In this document: positions 8,524 through 16,312 of the stretch, one piece after another | Numbering within the stretch: position 1 is the first letter of the stretch | Layout: every line of letters begins with the position of its first letter | Source of the DNA: SYAC01 sp046048055 | Lineage (GTDB): Bacteria > Planctomycetota > Phycisphaerae > Phycisphaerales > SM1A02 | Direction: 5' to 3' | DNA length: 22,720 nucleotides | Assembly (NCBI GenBank): GCA_046048055.1 | Contig: JBJOGW010000061.1 | Location: 1 to 22,720 of the forward strand | The notes under the pieces: model-generated | What the model was told of the DNA's origin: nothing | The model's database searches: none | What the model saw: the letters and a program-made list of their open reading frames with translations, nothing else | Program-made: the position numbers and the translations under genes

Positions 8524-9600
8524 ATGAAGAAGGTTGTCGTGCTCGGTGCCGGCAAGATCGGCCGGATGTGTGCCCACCTGCTGCAGCGGTGCGGCGACTA
8601 CGCGGTGACCAGCGTCGACGCGCACGCCGGCGGCCTGGAGTGGGTGCGCCGGCACGTGCCCGGCGTGCATTGCGAGCAGGCCGCGTTCGACGACCGCAAG
8701 GCCATGGACCGCGTGCTGGCCGGCCAGTGGGCCGTGATCAGCTGCGCGCCCTTCGGGTGCAACCTGATGATCGCCGAGGCCGCCAAGGCCGCCGGCGCGC
8801 ACTACCTGGACCTGACCGAGGACGTGGCGGTGACCAAGAAGGTGATGGCCCTGTCGCAGGGAGCGCGGACCGCCTTCATTCCCCAGTGCGGTCTGGCGCC
8901 GGGCTTCATCACCATCGCCGGATGGCATCTGGCGCAGGGCTTCGATCGCATCCACGACCTGAAGCTGCGCGTGGGCGCGTTGCCACGGTTTCCCAGCAAT
9001 GCGCTCAAGTACAACCTGACCTGGAGCACCAACGGCCTGATCAACGAGTACTGCCAGCCCTGCGAGGCGGTCGAGGATGGGCAGTTCGTGGTGGTGCCGC
9101 CGCTGGAGCAGCTGGAGCGCATGCAGATCGATGGGCTGGAACTGGAGGCCTTCAACACCTCCGGCGGCCTGGGCACGCTGGCCGAGACGCTGCAGGGCAA
9201 GGTGCGCAACCTGAACTACAAGACCATGCGCTTCCCGGGCCACCGCGACATCCTCAAGCTGCTGCTGCACGACCTGGGCTTCATCCACCACCGCGAGGAG
9301 CTGGGCACGGTGTTCGAGCGCAGCCTGCCCGCGACCGACCAGGACCAGGTGGCCATCTTCGTGAGCTGCACCGGCGAGAAGGACGGCCGGTTCCTGGAGC
9401 GAACCTACGCCAAGGTGGTGCTGCACAGGGAGATCGACGGCCTTCCGTGGACGGCGATCCAGATCACCACCGCAGCAGGCGTGACGGCCGTGCTGGACCT
9501 GCTGCACCAGGGCGTGCTGCCGCAGAGCGGATTCGTGCGCAACGAGGACGTGCGGTTCGAGGCCTTCATCGCCAACCGGTTCGGCAAGCACTACGCGTGA
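8524..9600 (+). CDS. Saccharopine dehydrogenase-like NAD(P)-dependent oxidoreductase
   Basis: The 358-residue protein starts with a Rossmann dinucleotide-binding fold (KKVVVLGAGKIG, glycines 8, 10 and 13). It carries the saccharopine-dehydrogenase family block QCGLAPGFITIAG around residues 121-133, plus YLDLTEDV (about 98-105). The family interconverts saccharopine or related amino acids (lysine catabolism or biosynthesis, carboxynorspermidine, lysine dehydrogenases), so the exact substrate is open. GGAGA at 8511-8515 lies 8 bases before the ATG, and no TANNNT box is present in the 56-base gap. This fits an internal gene cotranscribed with the M3 peptidase. There is no lysine-ketoglutarate reductase partner nearby. 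Family is secure, reaction not assigned. Confidence 0.85.
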   Translation: MKKVVVLGAGKIGRMCAHLLQRCGDYAVTSVDAHAGGLEWVRRHVPGVHCEQAAFDDRKAMDRVLAGQWAVISCAPFGCNLMIAEAAKAAGAHYLDLTEDVAVTKKVMALSQGARTAFIPQCGLAPGFITIAGWHLAQGFDRIHDLKLRVGALPRFPSNALKYNLTWSTNGLINEYCQPCEAVEDGQFVVVPPLEQLERMQIDGLELEAFNTSGGLGTLAETLQGKVRNLNYKTMRFPGHRDILKLLLHDLGFIHHREELGTVFERSLPATDQDQVAIFVSCTGEKDGRFLERTYAKVVLHREIDGLPWTAIQITTAAGVTAVLDLLHQGVLPQSGFVRNEDVRFEAFIANRFGKHYA

Positions 9601-9618
9601 GCGGGTCGGTCGGACGGC

Positions 9619-11259
9619 TCAGGCCGATCCCACGCGCACGCCAGGCAGCCGAAAGGTCCCGGTATCGTGCCGCGCGGAATCTTCGGCCTGAGATGGTGGC
9701 ATTCGTCGGGCAGGCGAGATCGCGTTCCACAGAAGTCCCGCCAGCACGGCCAGACACTGCACGCCAAACAGGCCCATGACCGCCGTCCGCACCGAGAACG
9801 TGCCTTGACGGGCCATCTGTGCCGGTCCCTCGATCCTGAAGAATTCGGATGGGGCGTTGAGATTTCGCCGCGACAACTCGTCGACGAAGGTCCTGGCTTC
9901 CGTGGCGATCTCGGTCAGGCTGCGCTTGACATCGATCATGCGCGGCAGGAAGGATTCGTCCTGCAGCATCTGAGGGTCGTTCTGCGCCGCCTTGACCTTG
10001 TCCAAACGGTACTGCTCGTCCGCCAACATGCACTCGGCATCCACCTGACTGCCCGTGGTCTTCACGATCTCGTCGTTGAGCTTCTGTCGGTACTCCAGGT
10101 CGAGGTTGCGCGTTCCCAACTCCATCATGCGGGTGAACAGGCTGTCAGGCAGGTTCACCATCATGGGCATGTTGGCCGGGGCCGGCGACTGGACGCCCCG
10201 GGCATCCTGCCCCGCGGCGCTCGCCCCACCAAGGCCCGAATCATTCCTTCCCGAGATGGCATAGAACTCGAAGTTGGTCTTGGCCGCCTCCGCACGCGCC
10301 TTGGCCGCCTCGGCCACTCGCATGGAGGCCTCGATGTTGCTCTGCAACTGCAGCAAGCCCTCGCGGCCCGCCCTGGCATAGACGGCGTCGACCAGGGGCT
10401 CGTAGTACGTCCTTCGCAACACCGTGAGTTGGCGACCCAGTTCCCACGGACCAAGGCCCTTGTCGTTGCGAAGGCTTGCAGCGCCCGGAAGCGACTGAAC
10501 GGCCTTCAGGGCCCGGTCGAGCGCGTTGAGTTCCTCGGTCAGCAAGGCCAGGTGGTACAGCTGCGATCCGGCGGCATCCGCCGGAATGATCGATGGAATC
10601 GGAAGGTCGTACTCGGAGAGTCCGCGCACCTGCTGTGCGTAGCGAGACCAGGCGTCGGGCACGGCGAGCAGGATCCGATCCGCCAGGCCCCCGGGCAACT
10701 CAAGTCCCTCCAGATCCAGCTGCAACGCGTACGTCAAGCCAGCGAGCCGCTCCATGGCGCGTCGATACTCCGCTTCCAGTTGCTCTCGCTCCGGCTGCGT
10801 CAACTTGCCGTTGGTCAACTTCTGGGTGAAGGCTGCCCGGACCAGCGATGCCTGCAGCCCCGCCGTGTCGGCCAGACTCAGGGCCGCGGCCAGTTGCTTG
10901 GGTTTGAGCAGGTCCTTCAGGCCCAGCTCCTGATGAACCATGGCGATCACGGGCTCGGCCAGCATGTCCTGCGGACTGAAGCGGGAGCCATCCGGGTACT
11001 GCCGCTTGGGGGCGCCGTCAAAGGTGAAGACCAGTTCCTGCGTTGCCGTGGTTCGCTTGGTGTCGAAGGCGTAGAGCAGTGCCGCGACACCCGTGTACGC
11101 CAATCCAACGACCAGCATCATGAGCCCAATGCGAAAGCGGGCCCCCCAAAGCAAGCGAAACAGGTCCAATCCACCCCTGTCTGCCAAGGGGTCATCGGCG
11201 ATCTGACCTTGCGAGGCGGACAGAGAGTCGCTCATCGTTGACTGGTTCCCGGAATCCAT
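9619..11259 (-). CDS. Wzz-like (chain-length determinant type) inner-membrane protein
   Basis: Taking the ATG at 11259 gives 546 residues with two membrane segments at opposite ends: about residues 44-65 (RIGLMMLVVGLAYTGVAALL) and 492-514 (TAVMGLFGVQCLAVLAGLLW). Between them lie about 430 residues of mostly helical periplasmic sequence, including an Ala/Lys-rich probable coiled coil (AEAAKARAEAAK). The leading segment LDLFRLLWGARFRI before helix 1 and this two-helix topology are typical of Wzz/GumC polysaccharide co-polymerases, which set polymer length or gate export. No tyrosine-kinase domain follows, and there is no polymerase, flippase or glycosyltransferase next door, so a role in polysaccharide export is inference. 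Starts at 11235 (GGGA at 10 bases) or 11343 are possible. I prefer 11259 because TATCCT lies 6 bases before it, and 11343 would run into the divergent decarboxylase gene. Base composition looks somewhat less GC-rich than in the neighbours. Confidence 0.65.
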   Translation of the reverse strand: MDSGNQSTMSDSLSASQGQIADDPLADRGGLDLFRLLWGARFRIGLMMLVVGLAYTGVAALLYAFDTKRTTATQELVFTFDGAPKRQYPDGSRFSPQDMLAEPVIAMVHQELGLKDLLKPKQLAAALSLADTAGLQASLVRAAFTQKLTNGKLTQPEREQLEAEYRRAMERLAGLTYALQLDLEGLELPGGLADRILLAVPDAWSRYAQQVRGLSEYDLPIPSIIPADAAGSQLYHLALLTEELNALDRALKAVQSLPGAASLRNDKGLGPWELGRQLTVLRRTYYEPLVDAVYARAGREGLLQLQSNIEASMRVAEAAKARAEAAKTNFEFYAISGRNDSGLGGASAAGQDARGVQSPAPANMPMMVNLPDSLFTRMMELGTRNLDLEYRQKLNDEIVKTTGSQVDAECMLADEQYRLDKVKAAQNDPQMLQDESFLPRMIDVKRSLTEIATEARTFVDELSRRNLNAPSEFFRIEGPAQMARQGTFSVRTAVMGLFGVQCLAVLAGLLWNAISPARRMPPSQAEDSARHDTGTFRLPGVRVGSA

Positions 11260-11265
11260 GTCGGC

Positions 11266-11271
11266 AGGATA
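11266..11271 (-). promoter_or_regulatory. Candidate -10 box TATCCT, 6 bases before the Wzz-like ATG
   Basis: The spacing of 6 predicts a leaderless start at 11259. It lies 8 bases from the oppositely directed TAACCT box at 11280-11285. Confidence 0.4.
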
Positions 11272-11279
11272 ACAGACCG

Positions 11280-11285
11280 TAACCT
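11280..11285 (+). promoter_or_regulatory. Candidate -10 box TAACCT upstream of the decarboxylase gene
   Basis: TAACCT ends 9 bases before the in-frame ATG at 11295 and 66 bases before the ATG at 11352. It would give either a nearly leaderless mRNA starting translation at 11295 or a leader of about 60 bases for 11352. The sequence does not settle which. Confidence 0.35.
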
Positions 11286-11351
11286 TGCAGCGGAATGGGT
11301 CACTCCAGACGGCTGGAGGCTCGCCATCCTCACGGTCAGGCACACCGAGTC

Positions 11352-12797
11352 ATGGATCCACCCTCACCAGAAGGCCCCCTGTCGCTCGTGGATGATCTTG
11401 CGCAGGTGGCTCGCTGGCTCGATGGTTTCACCCGTGATCTTGCGGACCGCCCCGTGCAGTCCACGGTGACGCCCGGCTGGATCCGCGCACAGCTGCCAGC
11501 CGCGGCACCCGAGGCACCCGAGTCGCTCTCGGCCGTGCTGGCCGACATGGATCGCGTGATCGTGCCAGGGCTCACGCACTGGCAGCATCCCTCGTTCTTC
11601 GGCTACTTCCCCGCCAACATCAGTGGACCGGCGATCCTGGGCGAGTTGCTGAGCGCAGGCCTGGGCGTGCAGGGCATGCTCTGGAGCACGTCACCGGCAT
11701 GCACCGAGCTGGAGACGCACATGCTGGACTGGCTGGTGGACCTGCTGGGCCTGCCCGCGAGCTTTCGCAGCGCCGAGGGCGGCGGCCCCGGCCACGGTGG
11801 CGGGGTGATCCAGGACACCGCCAGCAGTGGCGTGCTGTGCGCGCTGGTGGCGGCGCGCGAGCGGGCCACGAACTTCGCCACCGATGCGCAGGGCGTGCAC
11901 CAGGGCGAACGGCCGCTGGTGGCCTATGCCAGCGTGGATTCGCACTCCAGCGTGGAGAAGGCCGGTCGCATCGCCGGACTGGGCAACGCGTGGATCCGCA
12001 GGATTCCGGTCGACGCATGCGGCGCCATGAGCACGCAGGCGCTCGATGCGGCCATGCGCCAGGATGCGGCTGCAGGACGCACCCCATTCTTCGTGTGCGC
12101 CACCGTGGGATCCACGGCGTGCGGAGCCGTGGATCCCGTGGAGCGGATCGCCGACATCGCCCGAACCCACGGCGCCTGGCTGCACGTGGACGCGGCGTGG
12201 GCGGGCGCCGCGGCCATCTGCCCGGAACTGCGGTCGCGGGTGATCGCCGGCGCCGAGTGCGCCGACAGCTGGGGCTTCAATCCACACAAGTGGATGCTGG
12301 TCAACTTCGACTGCCATGCCTTCTGGGTGCGTGACCGCAGGCCGCTGGTGCGAGCCCTCACGGTGCTGCCCGAGTACCTGCGAAACGCCGCCACCGAGAG
12401 CGGCCAGGTGATCGACTACCGTGACTGGCAGGTGCCCCTGGGAAGACGGTTCCGGGCGCTCAAGCTCTGGATGACGCTGCGCATGCTCGGTGCCCAGGCC
12501 ATCCGGACCCACATCCGCCAGCATGTCGCGTGGGCCGCCGAACTGGCCGAGTGGATCGGCGGCGATGATCGCTTCGAGCTGCTGCTGCCGCCCAGCCTGA
12601 GCCTGGTGTGCCTGGCCCTGCGACAGGGCGACGCCGCCACCACGGCCTTGCTCGACCGCGCAAACGCCACGGGCCAGGTGTTCATGAGCCACGCCCGCGT
12701 GCAGGGTCGCATGGCGATCCGCGTGGCCATCGGCGGCACGCTCACGCGGCGGCAGGACGTGCGGGCCGCCTGGGAGCTGCTGCAGCGGATGGTGTGA
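11352..12797 (+). CDS. Aromatic-L-amino-acid decarboxylase (PLP, group II)
   Basis: This is a PLP-dependent decarboxylase of the DOPA/tryptophan/tyrosine decarboxylase family, which makes amines such as tryptamine or tyramine from aromatic amino acids in the cytoplasm. Counting from 11352 (481 residues, same as animal DDC), the key residues are all present: the PLP-stacking His198 in YASVDSHSSVEKAG, Asp280 in LHVDAAWAG, PLP-lysine Lys313 in WGFNPHKWM, and the loop tyrosine Tyr342 in LPEYLRN. Family blocks HPSFFGYFPA, SPACTELET and DYRDWQVPLGRRFR are also clear. Tyr342 matches decarboxylases; related aldehyde synthases have Phe there. An in-frame ATG at 11295 would add 19 residues. The family alignment favours 11352, but a promoter-like box fits 11295. 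It is divergent from the Wzz-like gene and convergent with the MscK-like gene. Substrate cannot be read directly. Confidence 0.93.
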   Translation: MDPPSPEGPLSLVDDLAQVARWLDGFTRDLADRPVQSTVTPGWIRAQLPAAAPEAPESLSAVLADMDRVIVPGLTHWQHPSFFGYFPANISGPAILGELLSAGLGVQGMLWSTSPACTELETHMLDWLVDLLGLPASFRSAEGGGPGHGGGVIQDTASSGVLCALVAARERATNFATDAQGVHQGERPLVAYASVDSHSSVEKAGRIAGLGNAWIRRIPVDACGAMSTQALDAAMRQDAAAGRTPFFVCATVGSTACGAVDPVERIADIARTHGAWLHVDAAWAGAAAICPELRSRVIAGAECADSWGFNPHKWMLVNFDCHAFWVRDRRPLVRALTVLPEYLRNAATESGQVIDYRDWQVPLGRRFRALKLWMTLRMLGAQAIRTHIRQHVAWAAELAEWIGGDDRFELLLPPSLSLVCLALRQGDAATTALLDRANATGQVFMSHARVQGRMAIRVAIGGTLTRRQDVRAAWELLQRMV

Positions 12798-12814
12798 GCA
12801 TCCGGAGACCTCGA

Positions 12815-15800
12815 CTAGCGGGCGGTCCGGGCACCCCCCCGAAGTGTCGCTGCGGCCGCCTCGTCGATGCTCCGAAGATGCAGATCTCGCTGGGGAAATG
12901 GAATCTCGATGCCCTGGGATCGCAGGGCGTCCGCGATCGCCAGACGGACTCGGTGGGTGGGACCGGGCAGCGTGTCCACATTGTCCACCACCATCCGCAC
13001 CTCGAAGTTCACGCTGTTGTCCCCGAATCCCACGAGCACCGCCACGGGAGGCGGATCCTTCGAGACCTCGGCATCCGCGGACGCGGCCTCGACCAGAACC
13101 CGCTCGACCAGACGGTAGTCGCTGCCGTAGGCGACTCCGATGGCGATCACCTGCCGAGTCCGGCTGTCCGAGAGTGTCCAGTTGGTGAATGGTGCGGTGA
13201 TGAAGCCCGAGTTGGGCATCACCAGTTCCTTCCGATCCCAGTCCACGATGGTGGTGGCACGCATGCTGATGCGGGCCACGCGACCGGTGATGCCGCCCAC
13301 CGTCACCACATCGCCCACGCGAATGGGCTGCTCCACCAGCAGAATCACGCCACTCACCAGGTTCTTGAAGATCTCCTGAAAGCCGAAGCTCAGGCCCAGC
13401 ACGGCAAAGCCGACGAGCCACTGGATGTTCTCCCAGGTCACGCCGAGCATGCCGAGCAGGAGCGAGCCACCCGTGGTGGCCAGGGCATATCGGCTGATGG
13501 TCACGATGGCGTAGCTGGCTCCCTTGCTGATCGGAAGTCGACTCAGGACGACCAGCTCCAGCAGGCCCGGAATGTTGCGCGTGACCACGACCGTGAGCAC
13601 CAGCACCACCACCGCGCCGAGCAGGTCCAGCAGCGTGGTGGGCACGGCCACCCGGTGCACGCCATCACCACCCGGTATCCGCTGCTCCTGCAGCGTGCTC
13701 CAGAGCGACACCGTGCGAAGGCCCTCGAATGCCGGCAGCGTGTCGGCCCAGACCACGATCAGACCCAGCAACACCGCCGTCAACGCCCCGCTTCGGATGA
13801 TGCGGCGGCTCTGCTCGTTCAGCGCCGCCAGGTCCACGCGCTCCGAATCGATCTCGGGATCGGGACCCTCGGTTCCGTCCCGGACGGCCGCCTCACGCCT
13901 CCGCATGAGTTGCTGCGCCGCGATCCGACGACTGGCCGCGGAAAGCCATCGAGCCAGAAGGCGTTGGCCATAGGTGGCCAGCGCCACCACCCAGAGCGAC
14001 GCGCCGATCTTGGTGATGCCGATCAACGCCGAGAAGACGTATCCCTGCCACGCCACCACCGCCGGAACCAGCAGTCCCACCAGGATCACCGGGTACCAGA
14101 TCCATCGTGCCCGATAGGGCAGGCCGCGTCGCTCGCGACGCATGCGCGCGGCCGCCGGTCCTCGCCATGGGTTCAACGCCCAGCCAAGGCCGCCGCACAT
14201 CGCCATGGTCGCGAGCCATGCGGCCATCTGCGAGGCCTCACCGGCGCCGGCCTGGGCGTCAACCGACAATGCCGAAGTGCCCGCCAGCACCATGAGCCCC
14301 GGAACGGCCAGAAGCAGCCCCAGGCAGATGCGACGCAGGGCTCGAAGCGGCTCGGGCTGCGAACGAAAGTGCCGCTCCGCCAGTCCGCCGCGACGGGACA
14401 CGGCGATCACCACGCAGAACAGGCCGATGATCGGGAGGCTCGCCGAGAGGATCATCCCTGCCATGGCCATCAGGGGCGAGACGTTGGACACCTCGCGGAT
14501 CTGCCACACGAGGAACCAGACGGCTGCGGGCAGGGGAGCGGCCAGCACGATGGTGGCGACCACCGCAAGCAACGTCTCCTCGAAACGGTCCGTGACCACA
14601 CGGGCGACATGGTCACCCGTTCGTTGCAGCACGCGCGTGCACCAGGGCCGGGCCACCAGCAGCAGCAGGAGCGCCAGCACGGCAAGTCCCCAGGTGCCCG
14701 TGGACTCGTCGGCCATGGCCCCCAGATCCTCCAGCCCTCGCATGCGCTCCATGTCGGTGATGAATGCGACGAGATCTCCTGACGCCGCGGGAATTTGACT
14801 CCACGTCATCGGCCGTGCCGTCCGAAGCGTCAGCAGGTTCCGCTGGAGAAAGTCGCGATACTCCAGCATGACTGCCACCAGCTTCTGCTGCGCCGCCGCC
14901 TGCTGTTCCAACGCCGCTGCGGCACGCTGTTCCGCCTCGATCAGCGGAAGGATGAAGCGATCGCGCTGCTGCTCCAGCATCGGAAGCATCGCCTCCTTCA
15001 GGCTGGCACGCTGACGAGCCTCCAGGCCCTCGACCTTGTCGAGTCGGCTTTCCGCCGCTTCATCGATCGTCCGCAAGGACTCCAACCGATCCCCCAAGTC
15101 GATCAGCTCCAGGCCGATCGACAGGATGGAAGACCGCGTCTGGCGAATCGACCGCTCCACCAGGCCGCGGTCCCGCAACTGGGCCAGCTTTCGCAGGAAT
15201 TGACGGCCCACCACCTCCCCCGTGTGCAGATCCAGCCGCCGGACCTCCCCCCGGAACACCCGCTGCAGGTCCGCAGCCTCGCGATCCGACTGTCGCGTGA
15301 GACTCAAGGCGGAATTGGTGAGTTCGGCGGCGCGGATCAGCCGCTGGCCCAGCAACACGTTCTCCTCGGCCACGGCCTTCAGCGCCGGGTCCGCCTGTTC
15401 CACGGACTCGGCGACGACGCGAGCCTCGGTCGTCTGCTGCTGCGACTGGCGTCGCAGGCGCTCGTCCAGGGCTCGCTGCCAGACCGAAGCGGCCAGCTCC
15501 GCCAACGGCACCGACGACTGCTCCAGCTGGCTTCGGGCCATCGCCAGATCACTGGTCGCCGTGAGTCGATCCAGTTCCGCCTGTCGCGCCTCAAGTTCCG
15601 CCTGGGTTCGACGCGTTGCCGCGAGCGCCGCCATGGTCACCGGCTGCTTGGCATCGGGATCGGATACCAACCGTTCGCGGACCTCGGCCATGGACTTGGC
15701 CAGCCCGGCGCGCAGATTGACGACCTCCACCGGAAGTGACTGCCGTTGCTCCTGTCGGCGCTTGTCCGACGCCAGGCGGGCCGCCACCGCATCACGGGCC

Positions 15801-16282
15801 GCTCCCAGTTCCCGCACCGCGTCCGTCGCCTGTTGCTGGACCTGGCTCAGGTCCATGGTCCTCGCGGTGCGTTCAAGTTCCTCGGCAAGATCCGATGCCT
15901 GCTGCAACGACGCCAACCGTGCGCGGATCTGCTCCAGCTGCGTCGGTGCCTGCTCGATCGCCTTGCGGGCATCCTCGGCTGCCGCCTGAAACGCCATGGA
16001 CTGCCGCATCGATGCGGCGACCGCCTGCATCACGTCCAGTTCCACCCTGGCGGATTCGCCTCCGGACTTCAGTTCCTGCACGCGTGCGTCGACCCATTCC
16101 AGCGACGGCAGCTCGGGAATCCGCTCGTTGGCCTCGGCGGCATCCTGAAGCGTCGATGCGGCTGTCGCGTGGGGCACCGCCGCCACGAACCATGCGGCGC
16201 TAGCCGCCAGCATGGACACAAGAAGCCAACGTCCCGGGAAGCCACACCATGGGCTTCCCCCGAGCCTTCGTTCTGCGGTCAT
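12815..16282 (-). CDS. MscK/MscS-type mechanosensitive channel, large periplasmic form
   Basis: This is an 1155-residue protein, about the size of E. coli MscK (1120). A signal-like hydrophobic segment (about 18-41) is followed by a roughly 450-residue charged, Gln/Glu/Arg-rich helical region that should form periplasmic coiled coils. Multiple membrane helices come next (about 530-920), then a C-terminal MscS domain (about 924-1135). The pore helix and beta-domain are recognisable in LSFGFQEIFKNLVSGVILL, EQPIRVGDVV, MPNSGFITAPFTNW and the closing IPFPQRDLHL. Such channels release solutes when membrane tension rises, protecting against osmotic down-shock; MscK is also K+-sensitive in E. coli. 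The ATG at 16282 lies 10 bases after a near-perfect TATACT box and 30 bases after the phosphoesterase stop. The gene can therefore be read from its own promoter and from the upstream pair. Ion selectivity and gating are unknown. Confidence 0.92.
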   Translation of the reverse strand: MTAERRLGGSPWCGFPGRWLLVSMLAASAAWFVAAVPHATAASTLQDAAEANERIPELPSLEWVDARVQELKSGGESARVELDVMQAVAASMRQSMAFQAAAEDARKAIEQAPTQLEQIRARLASLQQASDLAEELERTARTMDLSQVQQQATDAVRELGAARDAVAARLASDKRRQEQRQSLPVEVVNLRAGLAKSMAEVRERLVSDPDAKQPVTMAALAATRRTQAELEARQAELDRLTATSDLAMARSQLEQSSVPLAELAASVWQRALDERLRRQSQQQTTEARVVAESVEQADPALKAVAEENVLLGQRLIRAAELTNSALSLTRQSDREAADLQRVFRGEVRRLDLHTGEVVGRQFLRKLAQLRDRGLVERSIRQTRSSILSIGLELIDLGDRLESLRTIDEAAESRLDKVEGLEARQRASLKEAMLPMLEQQRDRFILPLIEAEQRAAAALEQQAAAQQKLVAVMLEYRDFLQRNLLTLRTARPMTWSQIPAASGDLVAFITDMERMRGLEDLGAMADESTGTWGLAVLALLLLLVARPWCTRVLQRTGDHVARVVTDRFEETLLAVVATIVLAAPLPAAVWFLVWQIREVSNVSPLMAMAGMILSASLPIIGLFCVVIAVSRRGGLAERHFRSQPEPLRALRRICLGLLLAVPGLMVLAGTSALSVDAQAGAGEASQMAAWLATMAMCGGLGWALNPWRGPAAARMRRERRGLPYRARWIWYPVILVGLLVPAVVAWQGYVFSALIGITKIGASLWVVALATYGQRLLARWLSAASRRIAAQQLMRRREAAVRDGTEGPDPEIDSERVDLAALNEQSRRIIRSGALTAVLLGLIVVWADTLPAFEGLRTVSLWSTLQEQRIPGGDGVHRVAVPTTLLDLLGAVVVLVLTVVVTRNIPGLLELVVLSRLPISKGASYAIVTISRYALATTGGSLLLGMLGVTWENIQWLVGFAVLGLSFGFQEIFKNLVSGVILLVEQPIRVGDVVTVGGITGRVARISMRATTIVDWDRKELVMPNSGFITAPFTNWTLSDSRTRQVIAIGVAYGSDYRLVERVLVEAASADAEVSKDPPPVAVLVGFGDNSVNFEVRMVVDNVDTLPGPTHRVRLAIADALRSQGIEIPFPQRDLHLRSIDEAAAATLRGGARTAR

Positions 16283-16292
16283 GATCCGAGGC

Positions 16293-16298
16293 AGTATA
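16293..16298 (-). promoter_or_regulatory. Candidate -10 box TATACT, 10 bases before the MscK-like ATG
   Basis: This is the best -10 match in the window (one mismatch to TATAAT). It sits in the 30-base gap after the metallophosphoesterase gene. No -35 consensus is visible at the usual distance, and no Shine-Dalgarno site lies between it and the ATG. Confidence 0.55.
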
Positions 16299-16312
16299 GA
16301 TCGATGGCGGCC

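Noticed and set aside
9615..9626. CGGC-TCAG-GCCG mini-hairpin at the end of the Wzz-like gene, with a similar one (CGGC-CCGA-GCCG) at 18578-18589 after arfB
   Set aside because: Four-base stems are expected by chance in DNA this rich in G and C, and there is no T-run.
9667..11241. 524-residue open frame antisense to the Wzz-like gene
   Set aside because: I weighed it because the Wzz-like assignment is weaker. The antisense product is a His/Gln/Arg-rich shadow without membrane segments or domains, whereas the minus-strand frame has two well-placed membrane helices.
11691..13421. 576-residue open frame on the minus strand across the decarboxylase and the end of the MscK-like gene
   Set aside because: It crosses two well-supported genes in wrong frames and has no motif of its own.
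12608..14782. 724-residue open frame on the plus strand, antisense to the MscK-like gene
   Set aside because: It is rich in His, Arg and Gln with no recognisable motif, and lies opposite a gene with clear MscS signatures. This is the usual antisense shadow in GC-rich coding DNA.
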